Assembly (NCBI RefSeq): GCF_020982545.1
Contig: NZ_JAJKLK010000001.1
Coordinates: 682,001-746,000 of the forward strand
Length of the DNA stretch: 64,000 bases
Reading direction: 5' to 3'
From: Streptomyces sp. MNU76
Lineage (GTDB): Bacteria; Actinomycetota; Actinomycetes; Streptomycetales; Streptomycetaceae
The position numbers were made by a program, and so were the translations under genes. This document shows, piece after piece, positions 8,054 through 15,166 of the stretch (position 1 is the first letter of the stretch; each line of letters begins with the position of its first letter). Below the pieces are notes generated by a model. The model did no database searches and was not told the DNA's origin. It saw only the letters and a list, made by a program, of their open reading frames with translations.

Positions 8054-9087
8054 CCGAGGCGCATCAGATAGCCGCTAGCGTCGGGGTGATTGCCAACCAG
8101 TCAGAGAATCCCACGCAGGCACGGCTAGATCAACTACGGGCGACATTGGTCAGCAGTCATGCACTGGACACTATTAATGACCCTATTCCCATCCTTGACG
8201 GAATTCTGTACCGGGATTCCCTTGCGTGGCTGTACGGCAAGCCTGGGAGCGCTAAATCATTCGTCGCGCTCGACTGGGCGGGATGCATAGCGAACGGAAT
8301 GCCATGGCACGACCACACCTCCACTAAAGGGCGAGTGCTCTATATCGTGGCCGAAGGCGTATCCGGCATTCGCAAGCGAGTAAGAGCCTGGGAGGAAGCC
8401 TTTAGGATCTCAATGGGTGACGTTATCTTCCTGCCTGTTGCTGTGCAGCTTCTCAGGCTCGAAGACCTGTCGGCCCTTATCGAGCTAATCAAGGAACTGC
8501 GGCCAATCCTGGTAGTTATCGACACACAGGCACGCGTCACCGTTGGAGCCGACGAGAACAGCAACAGCGAAATGGGAAAGGTGGTTCACGCTGCTGACAA
8601 GATCAGGCAGGCATGCGGGGCCTGCGTCCTCATGGTCCACCATTCCGGCAAGAATGGGCTAGACCTGCGTGGTGCGTCCGCAATCGAAGGTGCGGCAACC
8701 AGCATAATCAAAGTCGTCAAGGATGGGGATCGGGTAGACGTCCATAGCGGGAAACAAAAGGACGTCGAGGACTTCCCCAAGATCTCATTGCGCCTGCGTC
8801 CCATCGGAGCGTCAGCCGTTCTGTATTCGTCCCACGCATTCGATCCTACGTGCGTGAACATGACAGGAATGGTGACCAGTGAAAGGGTCATTCTCGACGC
8901 CCTGCGAGACAACTTCGGGACAACCAGCGCGACAGGGCCGCAACTCATCGAGATCACGGGCCTACCCAAGTCGACGGCCTACCGAGCGATAAAAGACCTG
9001 CACACAAGGGGTGCAGTGCAGAACATAGGTACAGAGAAACGCCCTCTCTGGGCAATGCCAAGGGGGGTGCAGGACACCTTGACCTGA
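8050..9087 (+). CDS. RepA-like AAA ATPase (AAA_25 type) with C-terminal winged helix
   Basis: 345 residues. Walker A is GKPGSAKS (about 80-87), the Walker B-like strand is ILVVIDTQARV (about 152-162), and a sensor-like VLMVHHSGKNG follows (about 196). These are hallmarks of RecA-fold hexameric RepA/DnaB-type replication ATPases of plasmids, phages and satellites. The last 70 residues (SERVILDALRDNFGTTSATGPQLIEITGLPKSTAYRAIKDLHTRGAVQ) form a winged-helix domain suited to origin or operator binding. It is translationally coupled to the preceding gene, and a repeat array resembling iterons begins 5 bases after its stop. Its likely role is replication of the excised element. Confidence 0.88.
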   Translation: MTEAHQIAASVGVIANQSENPTQARLDQLRATLVSSHALDTINDPIPILDGILYRDSLAWLYGKPGSAKSFVALDWAGCIANGMPWHDHTSTKGRVLYIVAEGVSGIRKRVRAWEEAFRISMGDVIFLPVAVQLLRLEDLSALIELIKELRPILVVIDTQARVTVGADENSNSEMGKVVHAADKIRQACGACVLMVHHSGKNGLDLRGASAIEGAATSIIKVVKDGDRVDVHSGKQKDVEDFPKISLRLRPIGASAVLYSSHAFDPTCVNMTGMVTSERVILDALRDNFGTTSATGPQLIEITGLPKSTAYRAIKDLHTRGAVQNIGTEKRPLWAMPRGVQDTLT

Positions 9088-9091
9088 CTTT

Positions 9092-9177
9092 GTCCCACGT
9101 AGTCCCACGCTGTCCCATGGGAATTCCCGTCCCGTCCCACCCCCCTATAGGGGTGGGACTCGGGGCATTGGTGGGAC
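9092..9177. repeat. GTCCCA repeat array, candidate satellite origin or operator
   Basis: GTCCCA occurs at 9092, 9102 and 9112 at exact 10-bp spacing, again at 9134, with a partial copy GTCCC at 9129. Two inverted copies (TGGGAC) lie at 9154 and 9172, around CCCCCCTATAGGGG. Phased direct repeats immediately after a RepA-like gene fit an iteron origin or an autoregulatory site. Confidence 0.6.
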
Positions 9178-9312
9178 AGAGACAGAGCAGGCACGTAGCC
9201 ATGCAGGTCAGAGCACCCCGGTTTTTAGGGCCGCGCGTCTTTCCCTGCCCCTGTGCCAACTCGGAATTTTCTCCCCGATAGCCGATGCATCGGTGATCTT
9301 GAAGGAGTCGAC

Positions 9313-9540
9313 GTGGACAGTAAGACCGTTGAGCCCGCAGCCATCCCGGCTTTCCTCCGGGCCTGTCTCGCCGGAGACGAGACAGGCGCTGCGGTGATCG
9401 TGGACAACTCAGACCCGATAGAGCTGATATTCGCGTTGGCGGCATGGGCGAATGCATACGGGATCTCTACAAAGAATGATTCACCTGTGATTTGGGATAC
9501 GGCACTAGCAGAGGTTCAGAGACAAATGTCTGGGCGGTGA
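9313..9540 (+). CDS. small acidic protein of the satellite
   Basis: 75 residues from GTG 9313, preceded by GAAGGAG at 9301-9307. The sequence (SKTVEPAAIPAFLRACLAGDE, VIVDNSDPIELIFALAAWANAYG) is acidic and predicted helical, with no recognised family. It lies between the repeat array and the capsid gene. Confidence 0.55.
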   Translation: MDSKTVEPAAIPAFLRACLAGDETGAAVIVDNSDPIELIFALAAWANAYGISTKNDSPVIWDTALAEVQRQMSGR

Positions 9541-9745
9541 TATACACTCCAGAGACTTCCGGGTATGGATAGCGCTCCCCGGCAGATGTCCCGTGTGGAG
9601 CGCAGTCCGGCCGGATTCTATGTGCCACGGCAGCCCCCTCCGAGCGGGCTAGGTGTCCTGGCTTGTCGGGCAGATGCCCCCGATGGTCAACCCTTTTGCA
9701 GCGGGCACGCGTCCTTTTCTCGCGTGTTGACCCTGGGGGTTCATC

Positions 9746-11170
9746 ATGACCTCGTACATACTTACCGACCGTATTCGCCAGGTCGAAACGGTGCGCGATA
9801 ATGCGCGCCACAGCAAGGAAATCGCACAACAGCAAATCAATGCCATTCTTGACGCCGCGCAGCGAGCCGGCCGTTCCAACCTCACACAAGAGGAGGACCG
9901 GGAAGTAACGCGCTTGATCGAAGCGAAAGACGCTTCGGTCATTGAGGCGAGGAATGCTGGGCGCGACCTTGAGCAGTTGCGCGCCGTGCAGCTCGAAGAA
10001 ATCGAGTACGGCAAGAGGGTGAATCAGATCACGCCCACGAACGTGCGCAAGCCTGCTTATGACCGTGTCGCGCGGATCGGTATGGAGGAGCGCACTTACC
10101 GGCCCGACCAGGACCCGAACGGCCGGAACTTCCTGACTGATGTTTCCCGTCAGTTCCTTTTCGGGGACCCTGGGGCGCAAGAGCGCCTTGCCCGGCACAT
10201 GCGGGAAGAACAGACGGAGCGGGGCGAGTATCTGTCGCGTGCGGTCGGTACGGGCGCGTTCACCGGCCTTACGGTGCCGCAGTACATGACCGAACTGTTC
10301 GCCCCCGCTACGGCCGCTCTGCGCCCGTTCGCGGATGCTGCCTGCAACCGGCACCCGTTGCCCGCGCAGGGTATGTCCATCAACATCTCTCGGATTACGA
10401 CGGCATCGAGTGCGGCTCTCCAGTCGGCGGAAAATGCCGCAGTCTCTGAGACGAACATGGATGACACCCTGTTGACCGTTCCTGTGCAAACGGCGGCAGG
10501 GCAGCAGACTGTTTCTCGTCAGGCTATCGAGCGCGGGACTGGAATTGACGACGTCACCATGCAGGACCTTTTCGACCGTGTCGCAACAACGCTGGACAGT
10601 ACGCTACTGAACCAGGCCACTACTGGACTGACGAATGTTGCTTCGGCCACGGCCTACACCGACGCTTCGCCGACTGCGGCTGAACTCTGGCCGAAGATTC
10701 AGGGTGCCGCTTCCACTGTTGAGGCCACGCTCTTGAACATGGGCTACGCCACGCATGCGGTAATGCATTCCCGTCGCTGGAACTGGCTTGCCTCTCAGGT
10801 GGGTTCTTCCTGGCCGTTCGTGTCGACCAGCGGAATGCCGGTCAATGCGGGTGGTCTGACGCTCACCAATGAGTACGGCCCTGCCGTTCGGGCAAAGCTG
10901 TCGTCTGGCCTCTTGGTCGTCGTGGACAACAACATTGCGACCAATCTCGGCGGCGGCACGGAAGACGAGATCTACGTAGTTCCGCGAAATGAGTGTCACC
11001 TTTGGGAGGACCCTGCGGCCCCGATGTTTATTCGGGCGGAACAGCCTGCCGCCGCTTCCCTGGGCGTGCTCCTGGTGGCCTACTCGTACTTCGGGTACAC
11101 CTTCCAGCGCTACGCGTCCGGCGCTATGGCAAAGGTGGGCGGCACGGGCCTGATCGCACCGACCTTCTGA
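9746..11170 (+). CDS. HK97-fold phage major capsid protein
   Basis: 474 residues. Residues 1-95 are charged and coiled-coil-like (RQVETVRDNARHSKEIAQQQINAIL, DREVTRLIEAKDASVIEARNAGRDLEQLR), like the delta/scaffold domain of HK97 gp5. Residues about 160-474 carry the capsid fold: TGAFTGLTVPQYMTELFAPATAALRPFADA (N-arm/spine), TVPVQTAAGQQTVSRQAIERG, DLFDRVATTLDSTLLNQAT, NMGYATHAVMHSRRWNWLASQ and the C-terminal LVAYSYFGYTFQRY. Length and domain order match a full capsid protein rather than an encapsulin, which lacks the delta domain. No prohead protease, portal or terminase accompanies it. It ends 2 bases before a strong terminator. Confidence 0.92.
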   Translation: MTSYILTDRIRQVETVRDNARHSKEIAQQQINAILDAAQRAGRSNLTQEEDREVTRLIEAKDASVIEARNAGRDLEQLRAVQLEEIEYGKRVNQITPTNVRKPAYDRVARIGMEERTYRPDQDPNGRNFLTDVSRQFLFGDPGAQERLARHMREEQTERGEYLSRAVGTGAFTGLTVPQYMTELFAPATAALRPFADAACNRHPLPAQGMSINISRITTASSAALQSAENAAVSETNMDDTLLTVPVQTAAGQQTVSRQAIERGTGIDDVTMQDLFDRVATTLDSTLLNQATTGLTNVASATAYTDASPTAAELWPKIQGAASTVEATLLNMGYATHAVMHSRRWNWLASQVGSSWPFVSTSGMPVNAGGLTLTNEYGPAVRAKLSSGLLVVVDNNIATNLGGGTEDEIYVVPRNECHLWEDPAAPMFIRAEQPAAASLGVLLVAYSYFGYTFQRYASGAMAKVGGTGLIAPTF

Positions 11171-11172
11171 CG

Positions 11173-11223
11173 AAAAGGTCCCGGTATCCCCTCGCGTCTG
11201 CGGGGCGAATACCGGGACCTTTT
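11173..11223. terminator. Bidirectional terminator between capsid and regulator genes
   Basis: A 15-bp perfect stem, AAAAGGTCCCGGTAT/ATACCGGGACCTTTT, with a GC-rich 21-base loop. A/T runs on both sides suit both convergent genes. Confidence 0.85.
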
Positions 11224-11234
11224 CTATGTTCGGA

Positions 11235-12575
11235 CTATTGAGCGGGCAGCAGGGACGGCGGAGTGACTAGCCGTGCGCGTTCGTAGAGTTCCCGTGCTGT
11301 CGGGTTACCCAGGTGAGGGCGAATCATTTTGAACATGTTCTGCATTCGATGATCTGCCCGCCCGGATTGGACGAGAGGGTAATCATCCAACGCGTGATTC
11401 CACGTGGCGCATGCAGCTTCCAGGTGTCCAACGGCTAGTTGGCGCTCAGCAAGGATGGTGCGATGATGGACGCGCGTGCGCCGGTAGACGCTGTACCGCA
11501 ACTTATCGGCTTGCTGCATTGCCTCAACGGCGCCCGCCATGTCTCCCAATTCGTACCGCACTTGACTTGTGTGGTAATTGAGAGCGGCGGGATCGTACGA
11601 ACCAAAGATTTTGGCTCGGGATTCTGCCTTATCCATTGCAACTTCGGCTTCCCGAAGGTGCGTAAGAGCTTTATTGCGTTCGCCGGTTTGAGCGGCAGCG
11701 TGCGCCTGTTGCCCAGCAAGGAAAGCACGCATACGAGGACCAGCATTCGGAGAGGCCGCAGCGGCAGCATCGGCTAGGCGCATTGCCTCTTGTCCGTGCC
11801 CTAGTTCTACGGCTTGAACGCTCATGCCTCGCAGCGTTGTGCAATACGTCAGGTGATCCTCTGACGCTCCGGCAAGTTCCAACGCCTTCAGGTAATACTG
11901 TTGAGCCAGCCCGTGGACTCCCTCGTCTGTGGCCATATAGCCAGTGAGATAGCAGAGATCAGAAGCCGCCGCCATCATCGCTTTACGGACATGGTCCGGG
12001 GCATCTGCCCGAAGGTACGGGGAAACCGTATTCACGAGAAATGCGGCTGCCATCGGGCGCGCATGGCGCCCGCCGAATTGGTCGTCAAGGTCAGACACCC
12101 GTTCGGTCATGGCAATGACCATGTCTACCTCGGGCATTCCTACCCGCTGCGTCTGGCCTTTCTCGACGGCTTCCATTCGACCAACAACATCCGGCCAGTT
12201 GGGCACGGTAAGGGCAACAGAGAACAAACCTGCGCCTAGCACGCTGCGGCGGGACGGGTCCATATCGTTTCGCCCAAGATCAATGAGCCCTTCCACCGTG
12301 CTAGGAAGCGCGTTCGGCTGATCCTGGGGCGTAGGAAATCCAGCTTGGGCATGGGTGACAGGACGATTCAGTTGCCGGGACAGTGCTTCCAAGACCAACG
12401 GCCGCGCTGCCACTTTCGGCATGTGCCCCTTTAGCCACTGGTGAACAGACGGCTCCCGGTAGTTGAGCGGAGTTCCGTGTTCCGTGCCTACGCGATTCAC
12501 GCCCTGGGCGAACTGGCGCAGCGTCCACCCTGTCTCGCGGTACAGCCGCTCAAGATCAGCGTTCGGTTCCGGCAT
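11235..12575 (-). CDS. XRE-type regulator with TPR-like helical C-terminus (satellite control gene)
   Basis: 446 residues from the ATG of MPEPNADLERLYRETGWTLRQFAQGVNRVGTE; the longer frame adds 23 unlikely residues. Residues 1-70 form a helix-turn-helix (WTLRQFAQGVNRV...YREPSVHQWLKGHMPK). A helical array from about 170 contains tetratricopeptide-like repeats (HGLAQQYYLKALELAGASEDHLTYC, AMRLADAAAAASPNAG, GERNKALTHLREAEVAMDKAE). Streptomyces has many such HTH-TPR regulators, and in RRNPP-like systems they sense peptides. Convergent to the capsid gene and divergent from the small gene at 12747, it occupies the immunity-repressor position of the element. Confidence 0.8.
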   Translation of the reverse strand: MPEPNADLERLYRETGWTLRQFAQGVNRVGTEHGTPLNYREPSVHQWLKGHMPKVAARPLVLEALSRQLNRPVTHAQAGFPTPQDQPNALPSTVEGLIDLGRNDMDPSRRSVLGAGLFSVALTVPNWPDVVGRMEAVEKGQTQRVGMPEVDMVIAMTERVSDLDDQFGGRHARPMAAAFLVNTVSPYLRADAPDHVRKAMMAAASDLCYLTGYMATDEGVHGLAQQYYLKALELAGASEDHLTYCTTLRGMSVQAVELGHGQEAMRLADAAAAASPNAGPRMRAFLAGQQAHAAAQTGERNKALTHLREAEVAMDKAESRAKIFGSYDPAALNYHTSQVRYELGDMAGAVEAMQQADKLRYSVYRRTRVHHRTILAERQLAVGHLEAACATWNHALDDYPLVQSGRADHRMQNMFKMIRPHLGNPTARELYERARLVTPPSLLPAQ

Positions 12576-12611
12576 GCTCACTGGGCCTTCAACTCCTCGT
12601 GCTGGCGTGGC

Positions 12612-12628
12612 ACTTAAAGCTCTTAAGT
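12612..12628. promoter_or_regulatory. Palindromic operator upstream of the XRE/TPR regulator
   Basis: Perfect palindrome ACTTAA-N5-TTAAGT, 37 bases upstream of the regulator start and in the divergent region shared with the gene at 12747. It is a notable AT-rich patch in this sequence and a good operator candidate. Confidence 0.55.
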
Positions 12629-12746
12629 CCTGGTGCCGCTTCAACGGTACCGCTGTGCGTAGCGGTGCAGTTGCCTAGAGCAGCAAAGACCCCCGCACCG
12701 CTGGAACGGCCGGGGGCATGGTCGACGCTACGAAGGAGCGCCAACA

Positions 12747-13037
12747 ATGTCCGTCCTATCACGAACGCTCGAACGAGTGAGAGCCGCATTCCGGCGCCGC
12801 ACGCCCGCCCGGCACCGCCGCTCCGCTACGCCCCCCGTAGCGCCTCCAGCGCCCCCGGTGCGACTCGCCCCCGGCGTGCTGGGCGCTCGCCTGGTAGCAG
12901 CGCGCAGGCACCGCACAGAGAGCCCCTGGGAGGACACAGGGGCTCTCGTCCGCCCCTATGTGGCAGCGCTGAGCGAGACGCCCAGGAATGCGCGCACAGG
13001 CGCCCAGGGCGACCCTTGGGGGCGACGCGTCCAGTGA
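12747..13037 (+). CDS. small basic satellite protein
   Basis: 96 residues with a GGAG ribosome binding site 8 bases upstream. Strongly basic N-terminus (SRTLERVRAAFRRRTPARHRRS), a proline/alanine linker, then PWEDTGALVRPYVAALSE, a GALVRPYV segment that I associate with small conserved proteins of Streptomyces integrative elements. Its stop shares one base with the next start. Function unknown; divergent from the repressor, so probably the first gene of a repressed early operon. Confidence 0.6.
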   Translation: MSVLSRTLERVRAAFRRRTPARHRRSATPPVAPPAPPVRLAPGVLGARLVAARRHRTESPWEDTGALVRPYVAALSETPRNARTGAQGDPWGRRVQ

Positions 13038-13243
13038 TGACCATCGCTGTGTACCGGATCGATCCGCAGACAGGCGCCCGGACCCTCGTACGCGCTGAGC
13101 ACACCGTGAAACCTGCGAAGGTGCCGGATTACTCCAGCTCATATCCACCGTGCGCCTGCCCGAACTGCAAGGGCAAGGGCAGCAGAGGCAGGCTGCATTC
13201 CCTTGTGGCCGAAGCAAACCGCCGTAGCAGGGGGGAAGCGTGA
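13037..13243 (+). CDS. small cysteine-containing satellite protein
   Basis: 68 residues (MTIAVYRIDPQTGARTLVRAEH). A CACPNC cluster near residues 42-47 suggests metal binding. The start overlaps the previous stop by one base (TGATG) and the end overlaps the next gene by 4 bases, so the three genes form a tight operon. No family is assigned. Confidence 0.55.
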   Translation: MTIAVYRIDPQTGARTLVRAEHTVKPAKVPDYSSSYPPCACPNCKGKGSRGRLHSLVAEANRRSRGEA

Positions 13244-13524
13244 CGCGCTCAATCATCAGGGCCGCCGAGTGGACGCTAGGGCCGGAAACCGCCCAGGGCG
13301 CAACGCAGGGCATCTACTCCGCCGAGTGCATCACGTGTGGGGCGCAGGCGCAGCCAACTGACAATGAGCGCTTGCCAGTTGAGGTCTGGACGTTGAAGCA
13401 CACGGGTCTGAATCCGACGCATCGTCAGTTCAAGGCGACTACGGAAACCTTCTGGCGTGTGACTCCGGCAGAGGGCAACCCGTACGGCGAGAGTGACGCC
13501 CAGGGCGCCATACAGGGCGCGTAG
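13240..13524 (+). CDS. DUF7848-like conserved small protein
   Basis: 94 residues from a GTG in the GTGA overlap. AECITCGAQAQPTDNERLPVEVWTLKHTGLNPTHRQFKATTETFWRVTPAEGNPYGE is a pattern I recognise as widespread small actinobacterial proteins (DUF7848 in current nomenclature, from memory) with a CxxC pair and an invariant HTGLNPTHRQF. Such genes often accompany Streptomyces integrative elements and XRE regulators. Function unknown. Confidence 0.65.
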   Translation: MTRSIIRAAEWTLGPETAQGATQGIYSAECITCGAQAQPTDNERLPVEVWTLKHTGLNPTHRQFKATTETFWRVTPAEGNPYGESDAQGAIQGA

Positions 13525-13618
13525 CACCACCCCCGATGGCTGCCGCTTCCGGGGCGCTGCGAGGCGCAAGGGCAGCAACGCATGACCCCCGTCCTGCCTC
13601 CCCCGACGGGACGGGTAC

Positions 13619-13661
13619 AGCGCCCCCGACTACGTGAGCAAGGGCCGTAGTCGGGGGCGCT
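13619..13661 (+). terminator. Terminator ending the satellite, next to attR
   Basis: A 16-bp perfect stem, AGCGCCCCCGACTACG/CGTAGTCGGGGGCGCT, with an 11-base loop, 12 bases before the attP arm. Confidence 0.8.
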
Positions 13662-13673
13662 CTGCCGTGGCAG

Positions 13674-13707
13674 CGGTTACGTCTTCGCTACGACTACCCT
13701 CGGGGAC
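13674..13707. other. attR: left attP arm plus 9-bp core
   Basis: Arm CGGTTACGTCTTC at 13674-13686 and core CTCGGGGAC at 13699-13707. With the attL arm it rebuilds a 54-bp attP whose arms are exact inverses centred on the TC of the core. Confidence 0.85.
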
Positions 13708-13983
13708 GTCCTGGAAGAGCAGGCGGCGGCCCTTGCCGATGCCGGTGAAGGGGTCGTACGGGTCGTCGGGGTGGCGCACGGCGGCGTAGCCGCGGAAGAC
13801 GCGGTGGCCGTGGTGCTCGGCCACCGCCGCCTCGGGGAGGTCGCCCGTCGAGAGGAGATGGGTGATCAGGGTGCTCGGGTCCTCCACCTCGTACCCGAGC
13901 GCCGCGGCCCAGAAGTCGGCCAGGGGCTGGGCGTCCCGGGTGTCGATGACCAGTTTCCAGTTCAGTGCGGTGGTCGAAGCCAT
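13699..13983 (-). pseudogene. VOC (glyoxalase-like) gene, 5' fragment at attR
   Basis: 95 codons: MASTTALNWKLVIDTRD, ADFWAAALGYEVED, YDPFTGIGKGRRLLFQDVPE. This is the typical first half of an actinobacterial VOC protein, whose remainder is at 4889-5071. The frame now runs on into the element (GSRSEDVTAATAERP). It starts 21 bases from the divergent CGNR gene, so its promoter and probable leaderless start remain intact. Confidence 0.85.
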
Positions 13984-14004
13984 GTAACCGGTTATATTGG
14001 TTAC
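13984..14004. promoter_or_regulatory. 21-bp palindromic divergent spacer between VOC and CGNR genes
   Basis: The complete gap between two divergent ATGs is GTAACC-N9-GGTTAC with an AT-rich centre. There is no room for ribosome binding sites, so both transcripts are probably leaderless. The palindrome is likely the operator of the CGNR regulator. Confidence 0.55.
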
Positions 14005-14682
14005 ATGGGTACGACGTCCAGGGCATCGGTCGCGCAGGGGGTGTCGGGAGTGTCGGGAGATTCGGCACCGGGTGGCATCCGGCTCCGCTCCTACTCCGGG
14101 CACGTCTACCGGTTCGATCCGGGCGCCCTGTGCCTGGAGCTGCTCGTCACCGGCGGCCCCGGCGCCCTGACCCGCCACGAGGTGCTGCACGCCCCCGGTG
14201 ACCTGCTCGAATGGGTCGAACAGTCCCGGCTCACCCCCACGCCCCCCACCCTCCACGTGACGGCGGACGACGTGACGTACGCCCGGCGGCTGCGCGACGC
14301 GCTGACCCGAACGGTCGTCTCCCATGTCGTGGGCGGCGCCGGACTTCCCGAGCTGGGCATCGCCCCGGCGGACACCGCCGACCTGGACCTCGTCAACGAG
14401 GCCGCGGCCCGCCCCCCGCTGGCCCCGGCGATCCGTGCGGACGGCACCCGGGGCTGGGCCGCCGGCACGGCGACCGGCGCGCACCTCCTGTCCACCGTCG
14501 CGCGCGACGCGGTCGACCTCCTCACCAGTCCGTACGCGGAACGGATCCGAATGTGCGCCGGGGACCGCTGCTATCTCCTCTACGTCGACACCTCACGCCC
14601 CGGCCGCCGCCGCTGGTGCTCGATGGAGCACTGCGGCAACCGCCACAAGGTCCGCGCCCACCGCGTACGGCAGAAGTCCTAG
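14005..14682 (+). CDS. CGNR zinc-finger transcriptional regulator
   Basis: 225 residues. The N-terminal ligand-type domain contains YRFDPGALCLELLVTGG and LTRHEVLHAPGDLLEWV. The C-terminal zinc finger is CAGDRCYLLYVDTSRPGRRRWCSMEHCGNRHKVRAHRVRQ, with Cys/Cys/Cys/Cys ligands and the family-defining CGNR. Start ATG 14005 follows the 21-bp palindromic spacer directly. It is divergent from the VOC gene and probably represses it and itself, a common arrangement of CGNR regulators with small enzymes. The C-terminal codons and stop fall in a 19-bp tandem repeat. Confidence 0.9.
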   Translation: MGTTSRASVAQGVSGVSGDSAPGGIRLRSYSGHVYRFDPGALCLELLVTGGPGALTRHEVLHAPGDLLEWVEQSRLTPTPPTLHVTADDVTYARRLRDALTRTVVSHVVGGAGLPELGIAPADTADLDLVNEAAARPPLAPAIRADGTRGWAAGTATGAHLLSTVARDAVDLLTSPYAERIRMCAGDRCYLLYVDTSRPGRRRWCSMEHCGNRHKVRAHRVRQKS

Positions 14683-14721
14683 CGAACGGCAGAAGCCCTG
14701 GAGAACGGCAGAAGTCCCAGA
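14665..14721. repeat. 19-bp tandem repeat, three units, spanning the CGNR stop
   Basis: Units at 14665, 14684 and 14703 share (G)(T/A)ACGGCAGAAG(T/C)CC. The first unit holds the CGNR stop codon; the last lies just before the SRPBCC gene's ribosome binding site. Confidence 0.75.
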
Positions 14722-14734
14722 GAGGGTGATCCCC

Positions 14735-15139
14735 ATGTCCGCTCGATCCACCGGACTCACCAAGGACGCCGGATGGCAGGTCGGTGTCTCCCGCACCCTG
14801 CCCCAATCGCCCGCCACCGTATGGGAGTTCGTCAGCGGGCCGCGTGGGCTGGAGCTGTGGCTCGGGGCCGGGGCGCGGCTCACTCCCGAGCGCGGCGCCG
14901 GGTACGAGACCGACGCGGGCGCCACGGGCGAGGTGCGCGGCTACCGCCCCGGTGACCGTATTCGCGTCACCTACGGCGACACGACCGTCCAGGTCGCCGT
15001 CTCGGCGGCCGGTGGCGGCAGATCGGTGCTCGTCTTCCACCAGGAGCGCATGGCGGGCCCGGAGGAACGGGAACGTCAACGGGCCCACTGGCAGCACGTG
15101 ATGGACCGAGTCGCCGAGGAGCTCGACCAACTGGCGTGA
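14735..15139 (+). CDS. SRPBCC (START/AHSA1-like) domain protein
   Basis: 134 residues from ATG 14735, with GAGAGGG upstream. QVGVSRTLPQSPATVWEFVSGPRGLELWLG and TYGDTTVQVAVSAAGGGRSVLVFHQERMAGPEERERQRAHWQHVMDRVAEEL are the first strand/helix and final long helix of the AHSA1-like START fold, which binds hydrophobic ligands. It lies 52 bases after the CGNR gene on the same strand and probably forms an operon with it. The ligand is not evident. Confidence 0.8.
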   Translation: MSARSTGLTKDAGWQVGVSRTLPQSPATVWEFVSGPRGLELWLGAGARLTPERGAGYETDAGATGEVRGYRPGDRIRVTYGDTTVQVAVSAAGGGRSVLVFHQERMAGPEERERQRAHWQHVMDRVAEELDQLA

Positions 15140-15166
15140 CGGCAGGGGCCCGTGGACCTACGGCGG

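Larger units (their letters stand above)
5069..13707 (+). mobile_element. 8.6-kb serine-integrase element encoding a lone capsid protein (phiRv1-like satellite)
   Basis: Flanked by the 9-bp core CTCGGGGAC (5069-5077 and 13699-13707) in the two halves of a VOC gene. Contents in order: integrase, three small ORFs, RepA-like AAA ATPase, GTCCCA repeat array, small ORF, HK97-type major capsid protein, terminator, convergent XRE/TPR regulator, operator, three small overlapping ORFs, terminator. No terminase, portal, protease, tail, holin or conjugation (TraSA/FtsK) gene is visible. GC content is visibly lower than in the flanks. The layout recalls mycobacterial phiRv1, with a serine integrase, RepA-like ATPase and capsid protein in about 9 kb. 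Confidence 0.9.

Noticed and set aside
9090-9281. ORF across the GTCCCA array
   Set aside because: It simply translates the repeat; no start signal. The repeat structure is a better explanation.
9565-9801. 78-codon ORF between the small acidic protein and the capsid gene
   Set aside because: No ribosome binding site, overlaps the capsid start in another frame, and has Pro/Arg/Ser composition typical of non-coding GC-rich DNA.
9746-11170. Encapsulin nanocompartment instead of a phage capsid
   Set aside because: The protein has a long coiled-coil delta-like N-terminal domain, length 474, and no cargo enzyme next to it; the integrase, ATPase and repressor context points to a phage satellite.
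5069-13707. Actinomycete integrative conjugative element (pSAM2-like)
   Set aside because: No TraSA/FtsK-type translocase, Spd or RepSA gene is present, and a capsid protein is; the integrase is of the serine type.
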